This document shows positions 7,727-16,551 of a stretch of 64,000 bases of DNA, piece by piece. The DNA is taken from the NCBI GenBank assembly GCA_029256185.1, contig JAQSYI010000034.1:1-64000 (forward strand), in the 5' to 3' direction. The translations under genes were made by a program, and so were the position numbers. The first letter of the stretch is position 1. Every line of letters begins with the position of its first letter. The notes under the pieces were generated by a model. That model was not told where the DNA came from and made no database searches. It saw nothing but the letters and a program-made list of their open reading frames with translations. Source of the stretch: Paenibacillaceae bacterium (GTDB taxonomy: Bacteria; Bacillota; Bacilli; Paenibacillales; NBRC-103111).

Positions 7727-8538
7727 GCTTCTCCAACGAACAGCTGGAGCGGTATTCGCGGCATATTATATTGAAGGAAGTCGGGGTCAAAGGACAGCGC
7801 AAGCTCTTAAACGGCAAGGTGCTGCTGGTGGGAACCGGCGGTCTGGGCGCTCCTGCGGCCATGTTCCTGGCGGCGGCAGGCGTAGGCACCATCGGCCTGG
7901 TGGACTTCGATGCGGTGGAGCTGTCCAATCTGCAGCGCCAGATCATCCATCTGACCCCGGATGTGGGCAAGCCCAAGGTACAATCCGGCAAGGAGACCAT
8001 TCAGGAGATGAACCCGGATATTCGGGTCCATACCTATCAGGAATGGGTGAACTCCTCCAACATTCTGGATATTATCAAGGACCAGGATTACGACTTCATC
8101 ATCGATGGAACCGATAATTTTCCGGCCAAATTCCTGATCAACGACGCCTGTGTGCTGGCGGGCAAGCCCTTCTCCCATGCGGGCATCATCCGCTTCCAGG
8201 GCCAGACCATGACCTACGTCCCCGGCCAAGGCCCCTGCTACCGCTGCATCTTCAAGGACCCGCCTCCGCCCGATGCGGTGCCTACCTGCAAGCAAGCGGG
8301 AGTGCTGGGGGTAATGGGGGGCATCATCGGCACGATCCAAGCCACGGAAGCGATCAAATACATACTGGGCATCGGCGACCTTCTGACCGGTCATCTGCTG
8401 ACCTATGATGCCCTCTCCATGTCCTTCCGCAAGATCAAGCTGGCCCATCGGAGCAGCTGCCAGGTATGCGGCGAGCATCCAACCATTACCGAGCTGATCG
8501 ATTACGAGCAAGCGGCCTGCGATTTGAAGCAGTCCTAA
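7723..8538 (+). CDS. ThiF/MoeB/HesA-family E1-like adenylyltransferase (HcyF-like)
   Basis: A 271-residue enzyme that should adenylate the C-terminal glycine of the carrier protein. The nucleotide site GTGGLG is at residues 37-42, followed by DFDAVELSNLQRQ (61-73). Four cysteines arranged as two pairs (C172/C175 and C246/C249) are the usual structural zinc site. C189 sits where some ThiF proteins carry a catalytic Cys. Its ATG overlaps the stop of the carrier gene in ATGA, suggesting coupled translation. In the Wolinella scheme the acyl-adenylate is attacked by sulfide from the sulfite reductase encoded downstream. Confidence 0.9.
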   Translation: MSFSNEQLERYSRHIILKEVGVKGQRKLLNGKVLLVGTGGLGAPAAMFLAAAGVGTIGLVDFDAVELSNLQRQIIHLTPDVGKPKVQSGKETIQEMNPDIRVHTYQEWVNSSNILDIIKDQDYDFIIDGTDNFPAKFLINDACVLAGKPFSHAGIIRFQGQTMTYVPGQGPCYRCIFKDPPPPDAVPTCKQAGVLGVMGGIIGTIQATEAIKYILGIGDLLTGHLLTYDALSMSFRKIKLAHRSSCQVCGEHPTITELIDYEQAACDLKQS

Positions 8539-8572
8539 TGCCATCTCTTAGGAAACGGATAAGGTGAACCCG

Positions 8573-8983
8573 ATGATAGTAATGAGAAAAGAGCACTTCG
8601 AGGACATCCTCGCCCATACTGCGGCTGCCCTGCCCAATGAGGGCTGCGGACTGATCGCAGGCACCATAGCCGACGGCGTGAAGACGGTGGAGAAGGTCTA
8701 TCTCCTGACGAACATCGACCAGAGCCCCATTCACTTCTCCATGGACCCCAAGGAGCAGTTCGCCGCCATCAAGGACATGCGGGCCTCCGGCTGGGTGCTC
8801 CTGGGCAATTTTCACAGCCATCCTGCCACCCCTTCCCGGCCTTCCGCAGAAGATATCAGCCTGGCATATGATCCTTCCGCCAGTTATCTGATCATCTCCC
8901 TGGCCGACAAGGAGCAGCCTGTGCTCAAGTCATTCAACATCAAAGAAGGCAGCGCTTCGGAAGAGCAGCTGGAAATCCACTGA
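8573..8983 (+). CDS. JAMM/MPN+ metalloprotease, M67 family (HcyD-like)
   Basis: A 136-residue zinc isopeptidase-like protein. The JAMM residues are present: Glu23 (NEGCGL), then H81-S-H83-P and Ser91/Asp94 in SRPSAED. Its expected jobs are trimming the residues after GG of the carrier and later releasing the amino acid product from the carrier conjugate. I favour ATG 8573, eight bases after AAGG at 8561-8564. GTG at 8564 overlaps that site, and ATG 8582 is an alternative. It sits between the E1-like gene and the sulfite reductase. Confidence 0.88.
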   Translation: MIVMRKEHFEDILAHTAAALPNEGCGLIAGTIADGVKTVEKVYLLTNIDQSPIHFSMDPKEQFAAIKDMRASGWVLLGNFHSHPATPSRPSAEDISLAYDPSASYLIISLADKEQPVLKSFNIKEGSASEEQLEIH

Positions 8984-9000
8984 ATCAGGAGGAACGAATC

Positions 9001-9888
9001 ATGGCGCAGGTCGATTATAAGGAATTGAAAAAAGGCGGATTCATGCGACAGGTCCAGAAGGACCGTTTTTCCCTGCGGCTGCGGGTAGTCGGGGGACATA
9101 TGACAGCGGAGCAATTGAAGAAGGTATATGATCTTGCCGAGCGCTTCGGACAAGGCTATGTGCATCTGACCTCCAGGCAAAGCGTGGAGATTCCGTTCAT
9201 CCGCCTGGAGGATGTGAATACCGTCAAACAGGAGCTGGCCGACGCCGGGCTGCAAGCGGGGGCCTGCGGTCCCCGGGTGCGCACCATCACCGCCTGCCAG
9301 GGCAATGCCATCTGCCCCAGCGGTCTGATCGATACCTCCGATCTGGCCAAAGAGTTCGACGAGCGGTACTATGCCAGAGAGCTTCCCCACAAATTCAAGC
9401 TGGGCATTACCGGCTGCCGCAACAACTGCCTGAAGGCGGAGGAGAATGACCTGGGTGTCAAAGGGGGCGTAATGCCCGCGTGGAATCAGGAGAACTGCAG
9501 CTACTGCACCCTGTGCCAGGCCGTCTGCCCGACACAAGCCATTGCGGTCAACCGGGCGGCGAAGACTCTGGAATTCGACGAGTCCAAGTGCGTCTATTGC
9601 GGCAAATGCCTGAAGTCCTGCTCCACCGGCGCCTGGACCGGACAAAGCGGCTATATCGTGTCCTTCGGCGGCCTGTTCGGCAACCGGATCTCCATCGGCA
9701 AGCCCCTGTTCCCCATCCTCTTCTCCAAAGAGGACCTTCATCAGGTGATTGAGACTACTCTGCAATTTTTCAAGGAGCACGGCAAATCCAGCGAGCGGTT
9801 CGGCAACACCCTGGAGCGGGTGGGCTGGGACATCCTGCGCGGCAGGCTGGACGATGTGCTTGCAACCAACAGACAGAACGGAGAATGA
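9001..9888 (+). CDS. Small siroheme sulfite/nitrite reductase with ferredoxin domain
   Basis: A 295-residue enzyme. The N-terminal half is a sulfite/nitrite reductase ferredoxin-like domain. The siroheme-[4Fe-4S] ligands are C99-x5-C105 and C139-x3-C143. Two inserted [4Fe-4S] ferredoxin motifs follow: C166, C169, C172, C176 and C197, C200, C203, C207. It is much shorter than CysI and resembles low-molecular-weight assimilatory reductases. In this operon the likely product is sulfide for the carrier thiocarboxylate; sulfite could come from the sulfonate operon nearby. AGGAGGAAC precedes the ATG. Nitrite as substrate cannot be excluded from sequence alone. Confidence 0.85.
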   Translation: MAQVDYKELKKGGFMRQVQKDRFSLRLRVVGGHMTAEQLKKVYDLAERFGQGYVHLTSRQSVEIPFIRLEDVNTVKQELADAGLQAGACGPRVRTITACQGNAICPSGLIDTSDLAKEFDERYYARELPHKFKLGITGCRNNCLKAEENDLGVKGGVMPAWNQENCSYCTLCQAVCPTQAIAVNRAAKTLEFDESKCVYCGKCLKSCSTGAWTGQSGYIVSFGGLFGNRISIGKPLFPILFSKEDLHQVIETTLQFFKEHGKSSERFGNTLERVGWDILRGRLDDVLATNRQNGE

Positions 9889-10136
9889 CAATGAGCGAGA
9901 TCAAGCCTGATGCATATGTGGATATTACCGACGTGGTATGCCCCATTACCTTCGTGAAGGCCAAGGTGGCGTTGGAGGAGCTGGAGGAGGGCCAGGTGCT
10001 GGAGATCCGGATGAATGAAGGAGAGCCCATCCAGAATGTGCCGCGGAGCCTGAAGGACGAAGGCCATAAGGTAGCGCTGGTGGAAAATGACGGAGACGGC
10101 ACATTCCGCATTTTCGTGGTCAAAGGGGAAGAGTAA
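9885..10136 (+). CDS. TusA-like sulfurtransferase-family protein
   Basis: An 83-residue protein of the TusA/SirA fold, with the sulfur-accepting Cys19-Pro20 pair in DVVCPITFVKAKVALEEL. TusA proteins relay persulfide sulfur between partners. Here it ends the sulfite-reductase/sulfur-carrier operon and may shuttle sulfur to or from the reductase or E1-like enzyme. Its ATG (9885) overlaps the preceding stop in ATGA; a second ATG lies at 9891. I see no strong terminator directly after it. Confidence 0.85.
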   Translation: MTMSEIKPDAYVDITDVVCPITFVKAKVALEELEEGQVLEIRMNEGEPIQNVPRSLKDEGHKVALVENDGDGTFRIFVVKGEE

Positions 10137-10248
10137 CCATATTCGGACCGCGCCGGTACATAGCTGATCCTACCACGGGGAGTCCCCGGCCCAACCATCT
10201 TGGGAGAGGACCGTTCCGGCTTCCGGCGCGAGCCCGGCAGTTCCCTCA

Positions 10249-10412
10249 GGGCGTGTCTGACAACTCCGCGGGGAGCAGAATTCCCCGATTTTTCGTTTCT
10301 GGCAAGGCACTTTTGTGTAGGCGTACCGGGGACCCCGGGCCAAACGAAAGTAACGCAGCCAGGGGCGAAAAGGCGGTGAAAGCTGCCCTCAAGTGAGTTG
10401 TCAGACACGCCC
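10249..10412. mobile_element. MITE-like element with 18-base perfect terminal inverted repeats
   Basis: GGGCGTGTCTGACAACTC (10249-10266) is exactly inverted at 10395-10412, defining a 164-base element with no complete gene. Repeats of this type resemble insertion-sequence ends. I see no clear target duplication in the flanks. An internal stretch (10356-10389) is nearly identical to 32618-32651. The bases 10137-10248 before it are GC-rich and hold nothing I recognise. Confidence 0.7.
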
Positions 10413-10431
10413 AAGGAGCACTGGCTGGCGG

Positions 10432-10995
10432 TCAAGAGAGCCGCTTATCCTGATCACCGCCAGGAGCCTTGCGGGGCCAAATAAAATAGGTAACTGCTAT
10501 AACCAAATCTATGCCCAACACGACAGACCAGATGCGAATAATTCCCCCCAAAGCCTGGGTACGGGAGCTGTCTTGCACCAGATGCGTAAGCAAGAGCAAA
10601 ATGCCGCAGCCGATTCCATAGGCCAGCAGATGAAGCGTCCAGCTCTTCAGGTAGCTGCGGGAGTGAGCCAGGCCATACAGCTTAACCGGCTTCTCCCCCT
10701 GCCTGGCAATGTAGTAGCGAACCCGCTCATCCGCCCAGGCAACCATCTGCCTGCCGAACGCTATCGATACGCCGATATAGACGGCGGCTACACCATGAGC
10801 CGTTGTAGCAATGCCCCCGTTATACAAATCCCAACCGGTCACCGCCAACAGAATCAAATCAATGAGCGGCGTCAATGCCAGCAGCAGCATGCCGACAGCG
10901 GGCATTCGCAGAATATAGCGGAATGAAAGCCCCAGCGCAATAACCACCCAAAAGGCGATCTCACAGCCCACAATAACCCAAGCGATGGCATTCAC
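10432..10995 (-). CDS. Conserved polytopic membrane protein (YmcC-like)
   Basis: A 187-residue integral membrane protein with about five hydrophobic segments. An Arg/Lys-rich loop sits near the middle (WADERVRYYIARQGEKPVKLYG). It resembles the uncharacterised Bacillus YmcC family; I know no activity. The start is GTG with AAAGGACGTGA upstream. It is divergent from the TetR gene at 11144, and the operator-like palindrome between them suggests control by that regulator. Confidence 0.65.
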   Translation of the reverse strand: MNAIAWVIVGCEIAFWVVIALGLSFRYILRMPAVGMLLLALTPLIDLILLAVTGWDLYNGGIATTAHGVAAVYIGVSIAFGRQMVAWADERVRYYIARQGEKPVKLYGLAHSRSYLKSWTLHLLAYGIGCGILLLLTHLVQDSSRTQALGGIIRIWSVVLGIDLVIAVTYFIWPRKAPGGDQDKRLS

Positions 10996-11088
10996 TGTCC
11001 GTCACGTCCTTTCTAGTCCCTGCCCCGAGCCGCGGTATATTCAATCCATCATGTATGGTAAGAAAAAGTATAGCATCCGCCTTTAAAT

Positions 11089-11137
11089 AATACAACTGTA
11101 TTAAAATATTGTTGTTTCACCGCCGATTTGTTACAAT
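11089..11137 (+). promoter_or_regulatory. Operator-like palindrome and promoter of the TetR gene
   Basis: AATACA-AC-TGTATT (11089-11102) is a 6-2-6 inverted repeat. It is followed by -35 TTGTTG (11109-11114), a 17-base spacer and -10 TACAAT (11132-11137). Only six bases separate the -10 from the ATG at 11144, so the mRNA may be nearly leaderless. Confidence 0.5.
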
Positions 11138-11143
11138 GAAATT

Positions 11144-11749
11144 ATGCCAAAAATTGTTGATCATACTCAAAAAAAGCTGGAAATTGCCGAAGCCGCCTGG
11201 CGTGTAATCAAGCAAAAGGGCATAAAGGGGGCCAGTGTAAGGAATATTGCCCATGAAACAGGCTTGTCCCTGGGGGCGCTGCGTCACTACTTTCCCGGGC
11301 AGGATGACTTGCTGGTATTTGCCATGCAGGTTGTCAAGGACCGGGTAACAGCGCGCATTCAGGAAATGCGGCTGTCTGATTTGCCGCCTGTCAGCAAAGT
11401 ACTGCACATTCTGTTGGAGATGGTGCCTACCGATGAGGACAAGCGCCTGGAGATGGAGGTATGGTTTGAGTTCACCTTTCATATGAGGAAGAGCAATCCC
11501 GCGGCGTTTAATGCGCAGCATGATGGAATCTGTGAGGGAATCGGGCGGCTTTTGGCCTACCTGGCAAAAGAAGGAGCGCTTCAGGAGGAGCTTGACCTGG
11601 AATTGGAGACAGAGCGGCTGTATGCAGTGCTTGACGGCCTGGCGCTGCACATGCTGTTAGACCAAGCGCAGCTCTGCAGCAGGCGGGCCCAAGACGTGCT
11701 GGAGAGACATCTGCACAGCATCTGCAGGTGCGTTACGAAACCCGGGTAA
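11144..11749 (+). CDS. TetR-family transcriptional regulator
   Basis: A 201-residue regulator. The N-terminal HTH spans about residues 10-55 (ASVRNIAHETGLSLGALRHYFPGQDDLL). The C-terminal ligand domain is of the kind annotated as BetI/PksA-like. The ATG cannot move downstream without cutting the HTH, and no ribosome binding site precedes it. Together with the promoter position this suggests leaderless translation. It is divergent from the membrane protein gene and probably controls both. The ligand is unknown. Confidence 0.85.
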   Translation: MPKIVDHTQKKLEIAEAAWRVIKQKGIKGASVRNIAHETGLSLGALRHYFPGQDDLLVFAMQVVKDRVTARIQEMRLSDLPPVSKVLHILLEMVPTDEDKRLEMEVWFEFTFHMRKSNPAAFNAQHDGICEGIGRLLAYLAKEGALQEELDLELETERLYAVLDGLALHMLLDQAQLCSRRAQDVLERHLHSICRCVTKPG

Positions 11750-11775
11750 CTGTCACTAAGGCCTTGTCGTTTTTC

Positions 11776-12352
11776 CGCTCATCCGAGGCTGCCGTCCGTC
11801 AATACGACGCGCCATTGGCATACCTCCGTCATGCCGATTTTCTTATACACCCATCTTGCAGCAGGATTGGAATAGAACAGATAGGGGTATTTCCCTTCAT
11901 TCAATAAGGTGTCGGACAAGCCGATCAGCATCTCCGTGCCGTATCCCTTGTTTCGGCAGCTGGGATGGGTCACCACACCGATTATGATGGCGCTATTCAC
12001 CCCTTCTCTGACAGTGGAGCAAGATGCAACCATTTGGCCGTCTATACTTAAGTACATGGTACGGTCGGTTGAAGTGCCCTGGCGAATCCATTCGCTTTCC
12101 ACGTAATCGTGCTCATTTTTCGAGAAGCCCTAAAATTCTTGGGCAGAGGCCAGCAAATGATATTGCATGCGGATTTCTTCTTTGGAGGAAATGGTCCTTA
12201 ATATTAGCTCCGGGCGGGCTCTGGATCGCGCCGCCTGCTTCACAACTCCCAGATAAGAAAGGGCATCCTGTTTCACCTTGACATAGGGGATGAATTTCCC
12301 CATCAACGCAGAGGGCCCGGACAGCTTCGAGAAGGCAAGCTCCTACGTGAAA
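11776..12352 (-). pseudogene. GNAT acetyltransferase relic, 5' end lost and internal stop
   Basis: Reading leftward, one frame gives LAFSKLSGPSALMGKFI...HLLASAQEF, an in-frame TAG at 12132-12130, then GFSKNEHDYVESEW continuing into a complete acetyl-CoA-binding half (GVVTHPSCRNKGYGTEML; the R-N-K-G-Y-G-T loop). The intact downstream piece is only about 107 codons. The 5' end is missing because the frame runs into the decayed copy of the S41 peptidase locus at about 12343. It once resembled two-part GNAT proteins of about 250 residues. Confidence 0.8.
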
Positions 12353-12580
12353 CCCTTTCCGATGAAGCAAAGGAGCACCTTGGAAAAAGGCCGCTTGCCG
12401 TTGATGGCAAGCCTGCTGAAGAGGTAATAACCAAACTGAAAACCATCTTATCCCCTGAGAATGAGCAGTGGCTCAAATCAGAGGTCCTAACTCTTCTTCG
12501 GAATAGCCAGATTTTATATGAACTTTCAGACTTCTGTCTTGAATATGTTATCCAAGCAGAGATGCCCTTACAGGAATAGA
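12343..12580 (+). pseudogene. Fragments of an S41 peptidase gene (copy of 23086-24366)
   Basis: 12343-12366 matches about 23310-23332. From about 12359 the sequence follows 23470-23641, then jumps at about 12529 to 24319-24365, ending with the same stop. The first jump occurs at the shared bases TCCGATGA. Most of the enzyme, including the catalytic serine region, is deleted. Confidence 0.85.
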
Positions 12581-13325
12581 GTGATTAAAGAATCGCTAAT
12601 GGTATGGCTTTTGCCTAATTTGGATTCCAAATAAGTTGATGACGACACAGCCCTCGCAGATCTCCGTGTACTTTACCCATCTGCGGAGAGAATCTCGGGG
12701 GTTGCCTTTCCATACCAACCCGTTCGCATCTTAACAATAAGCGACCAATATAATAACATATGTAATATAAAAAATGTAATATAACGATTCATATATTGTC
12801 TTCAAGAGGGGAGAAGTTGCCTTTGCCGCCGTAGCCGAAGCTGACAAAAGAGGACATCCTGACAGCCGCCCTGGACTTGGTCAGAGAGCAGGGTGCCGAC
12901 GCAGTTAACGCACATAATGTCGCCAAGAAGCTGGAATGCTCCACGCAGCCTATTTTCAGCCATTTTGCCTCCATGGAAGTCCTGAAGGCCTCCGTTCACT
13001 TGGAGGCAGAGCAATTATACAATCAAGCCATGCTGGATGGCCTGTACAGTGGCGGGGAAGGATTTCTGGGGATGGGGCTGGCCTATATCCGGTTTGCCCG
13101 TACAGAGAGCAGGCTGTTTCAGCTCCTGTTTTGTCCGGCGCATTTCAGCAGGCCAAGGCCACGGAGATTGCCGGAACCACCGAAGAGGACGAGGAGATCA
13201 TCCGCACGATCGGGCAGATGGCCGGACTGAGTTCCGAACAGACACAACGGCTATATTCCGGCATTTGGTTCACAACGCACGGCATCGCCTCCCTGTTGGC
13301 TACCAACGGAAGCACGATGGACGTC
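12581..13325 (+). pseudogene. Decayed TetR gene (copy of 24608-25195)
   Basis: This is close to the intact regulator at 24608, including its AT-rich leader. Damage is visible: CCGTAG replaces CCAAAG, giving a stop near 12834; one base is lost near 13127 (GTTTTGTCC against GTTCATGTCC), shifting the frame; and the last part of the gene is missing after ATGGACG. Confidence 0.85.
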
Positions 13326-13409
13326 CGTTGATCCCCCGCTCTGCAGTTGTATCAACAAAGCCCAAGTGATGATAGGCATCAACCGCATATGGAGAAGAAT
13401 GAACGGTAG
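13326..13409 (-). pseudogene. Fragment of the GNAT gene 3' end (copy of 26045-26131)
   Basis: About 84 bases match 26045-26131 with a few substitutions and follow the TetR fragment directly. The CPBP protease gene that separates these two in the intact locus is absent. The fragment ends where the transposase relic begins. Confidence 0.8.
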
Positions 13410-15056
13410 GGCCTGCGGCCCTTATCGCTGCCCTGTGTGATGTACTACAACTGGAATCTACCATCAACTCCATGGTGCAGTGGCATCCTTCTTAGTGGAA
13501 GACCTCTCCCGGTACCCAGATCAAAGCCATGATCATCAACATACTCTGCGCCCGTTCTCCCTTGTATCGCGTCGAGGAGTTCTTCGACGATCTGGATGTG
13601 GACCTTCTGTTTGGAGCAGGTCGGCAAACGCTTCCGACTTCAATGACGACATACTGGAGCGCACCCTGGATGTCCTTCATGAGGCCGGAGCTAGCGCATT
13701 CATTTCACCTGGAGCTTGTCCGTCCTTCGCCAGATCGGCTTGCCTCTGGACGTGCTCCACAACAACAACACCTCCATCGTCATGAGCGGTGCTTATGAGT
13801 AGGCTCCGGCCGAAGGGCTGCAGGTCACCGAATGGCTACAGCAAGGACAAACGCTTTGATCTGAAGCAAATCCTGCTAGGCCTGTGGATCCCCCAAGCGG
13901 TTGCCCGTTTTCGCTAGAGTCGAAGACGGCAATCTGCAGGACAAGACCTGAAATTTCGCCTTCATTGACCATATGCGCTTCTTGCTCTCCGAAGAAGAAT
14001 GATCCGGAGTCACGTATGTCGCCGACAGCGCTCTGGTCACCCCTGACAACCTGGCCCGTTTGCGGGAAAAGGGGGGCGTTTCATTCCTCACCCGTCTGCC
14101 GGATACGTATGCCCTGGCCCAGGAATTGCATCTGTCCGCTATCGCCCAGGACCAGTGGGAAGAAGCCGGAACGCTGGGAAATCGGGAAAAGGAAGCCTCC
14201 GTCTACCGTACCCAGTCCTTCATCCGGGAGTTATACGGACAGCCCACTCGGTTTGTGGTGGTGCATTCCAGTCACTTGCAAGCAGGAAGAACAGACCTTC
14301 AGCCGTACCCTAGAGAAGGAGCAGCAAGACATCGCCAAGCACGTGAAGGAGCTCTCCTCCCAGTCCTTCGCCTGTGAGAAAGATGCCGAGAAGGCGCTGA
14401 AGGCATTCGTCAAAGTCCACAAACGTTGGAAGTGGCATGAGGGTGGTCTTCACCATTGAACCGTAAACCTACACGCTGCCGCGAGACAAGTAGGGCCGTC
14501 CCAAGGCGGGAGGTGTGTTGGAGCAAGGCGTGCGCTACCTGATTACGGCAGCTCCCGCTGCCCCCGGGAATAAGAGACCACAAAGCATCAGAGTACGTTG
14601 GGGCTGTTCATCCTTCTAAGCAGCCATCTGAAAGAGGAGTGGTCGGGGCTTTGCCTGTTGCAGACGTACATAGGACGGGATGAGGCGGAAGCCCGGGTTT
14701 AGATTCTGAAGGACCCGGCCATCCTGGATGCGGTGTATCTGAAGACCCCCAGCCGGATCGAGGCGTTGGGGATTGTGTTTGTGATGGCGTTATTGGTGTA
14801 CGGCATGCTGGAATGGCGGGTCCGGGAATAAATGAAGCAAGAGACAAAACAGCTGGTGCTGCCAGGCAAACGCAAAAGCTTTAAGCCGACGGCAGAAATG
14901 CTGCTGGCGATGATGAAAACCTTCATGGTGATTGTGATTCGGTATGGGGACGGGTGAATGGAGCGGCAACTGGATGCCGGGCTGGACCCACGAAAAACCC
15001 GAATCTTACGCTTGGCCGGGTATACCCCCAGCATCTACATCACATCTCCTGGGGAA
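13410..15056 (+). pseudogene. IS1634-like transposase relic
   Basis: Pieces in all three forward frames match the usual order of a DUF4277/DDE transposase: IKAMIINILCARSPLYRVEEFF near 13520, GYSKDKRFDLKQILLGL near 13840, YVADSALVTPDNLARLREKGGVSFLTRLPDTYALAQE near 14010-14125, FVVVHSSHL near 14255, and the C-terminal RILRLAGYTP near 15000. Many frameshifts and stops make it inactive. A stretch at 15098-15121 (ACAAATTATTCATGCGGAAT) nearly matches 21714-21737 and may mark an insertion-sequence end. Confidence 0.8.
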
Positions 15057-15255
15057 TAAGTCCTTTTCTCGCCCAGGGAGGCTTAATTCTCCGTTCACAA
15101 ATTATTCATGCGGAATATGGGCTGGATATTCGGGTTCATAGGGAATACCTCCGTACCCGTTGTATACAGAGGCATGCGCCAAATGTTCGTCAAATTACTT
15201 TAATTAATTTTACATATTAACAAATATTTCACTACTCTTTCCAAGGGTGCGAATG

Positions 15256-15423
15256 TCAGTTAACAATCCAACAAAAAGGAATATCAAGAGAACAATAATT
15301 ATAACCAGAGCCATAACAATCACACAAATCTGAACATTCCCTTGGGCAAACAATAACAACTCCTTCACACTCATCATAGAATGGTGTAATTTTGATATCT
15401 TGAAATTTATTAATGTATTCCAT
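15256..15423 (-). CDS. Second Cys-rich RiPP precursor peptide (55 residues)
   Basis: The ATG at 15423 follows GAAGGAG and the frame stops at 15256. The peptide has seven cysteines (19, 26, 30, 34, 36, 44, 51). It shares its layout with the precursor at 18283: M-x-Y-I near the start, then TP-x-YDECEGV, then CSDLC and YCS-x-D-x-P. The match spans leader and core, so it is probably a substrate of the radical SAM enzyme at 18542. IS debris now separates it from that cluster. It is short and easily missed. Its expression is unproven, but the shared motif is hard to explain by chance. Confidence 0.75.
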   Translation of the reverse strand: MEYINKFQDIKITPFYDECEGVVIVCPRECSDLCDCYGSGYNYCSLDIPFCWIVN

Positions 15424-15591
15424 TTTCTTTTCTCCTTCGCAATTTTTATTTATAAATCAAATCATTTTCTAATTCGATAAATGATTCGTAAAGTATGGCT
15501 CAGCTTTTTTAAACTAAAAATAAAAGTATGGATATTAAATACATATATTCCATAAGTGATCATTAGTCACATAAGTACCCATATTCGTAGA

Positions 15592-15745
15592 CCCGGGAGA
15601 TCTTCCTGTTAGTAGAGTACGTGCAGGTGATTGTGCTGCGCTTGTCCGATGGAAGCCGTCTTCGGCAGTTGGGGCAACCTTTGGACCGGGAACCAAAACG
15701 ATTACTCGCGATCTGGATAAATCCATTTGCGTTTAGAATTCTTTA
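15592..15745 (+). pseudogene. C-terminal fragment of a transposase
   Basis: A frame reading IFLLVEYVQVIVLRLSDGSR then LDREPKRLLAIW resembles the C-terminal tail of IS1634-like transposases. No upstream part is attached. The bases between it and 15424 are AT-rich and hold nothing else I can name. Confidence 0.45.
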
Positions 15746-15860
15746 AAATTAAAAAGCCTCAAAATTCGGTTAATTCTCCTTCAACAGGGTGCGAAATGTC
15801 AGGTCCAATTCTTTCACTCCTCGGATTTAGTAGCGCTCCTGCAGGAGAAGTAAGTTTGCT

Positions 15861-16167
15861 TCGGGCATGCTGAGCCGCTTTCGCGAGAAGCTGAAGAGAA
15901 TGGATTTGATTATTTTGAATGAAGCGGGTTATGTGTCGTTTTAAACAAACGGGTTCAGAGCTATTGTTCAATGTGATTGCGGATTGTTACGAACAGCAAT
16001 GTGTGATCGTCACGTCCAATCTCGAATTTGGTCAGTGGACTTCCATTTGGGGGGGCATGAAACTAACGTCAGCCTTGGTTGATCCTCTGGTGCATCACGC
16101 ACATATTCTTTCATTTACGGGCGAAAGCTCCAGACTCAAGCAAGCCAAGGAACGTATCCCGCAGTGA
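15861..16167 (+). pseudogene. IS21-family IstB ATPase relic
   Basis: The frame reads MDLIILNEAGYVSF, then a TAA stop, then ELLFNVIADCYEQQCVIVTSN, FGQWTSIWGG, VHHAHILSFTGESSRLK. This matches the C-terminal half of IstB helper proteins; the Walker B aspartate position is changed to Asn (LNEAG for IDELG). The ATP-binding N-terminus and IstA are missing. It separates the second precursor peptide from the exporter. Confidence 0.85.
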
Positions 16168-16551
16168 AGATTGTTGGAATGTGGCTTCGGCATTTTTCGC
16201 AGTAAGTTTACGCACTTTTCGCTTGCAAAAAACACCCAGTCTGCCTGCGGATATCCGGATCGACTTCTCCATGAACATACGGATTTGGACCTCCTGCCCC
16301 GATTCACTACCGAATGGCAGCTATTTGGCATTCCTTCGTCGTAGTGCCATTATCTCATCCTTCTGACGGTCCTACTAGGGGTCAGTATTTGACGCTTACC
16401 AAATGGGGATAACCGGCTCTTTCCTTCTTTCAAATGAAATGATATGGACATGAATCACTAATGGCTGGGATGTAATAGCGTCATGTAGCTTGGCTGCAAA
16501 CAGTATATAGTTAAAGCGTACGCCTTAGTTAACATTACACGGGGGTCTGTT
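16168..16551. other. Degraded intergenic stretch
   Basis: About 380 bases lie between the IstB relic and the exporter stop codon. I recognise no gene, RNA or clear terminator. It may include the outer end of the IS21 element. Confidence 0.4.

Noticed and set aside
15256..15423. Simple remnant of the main precursor gene
   Set aside because: The frame is fully open with its own ribosome binding site and a different core sequence, so it is a paralogue rather than a broken copy.
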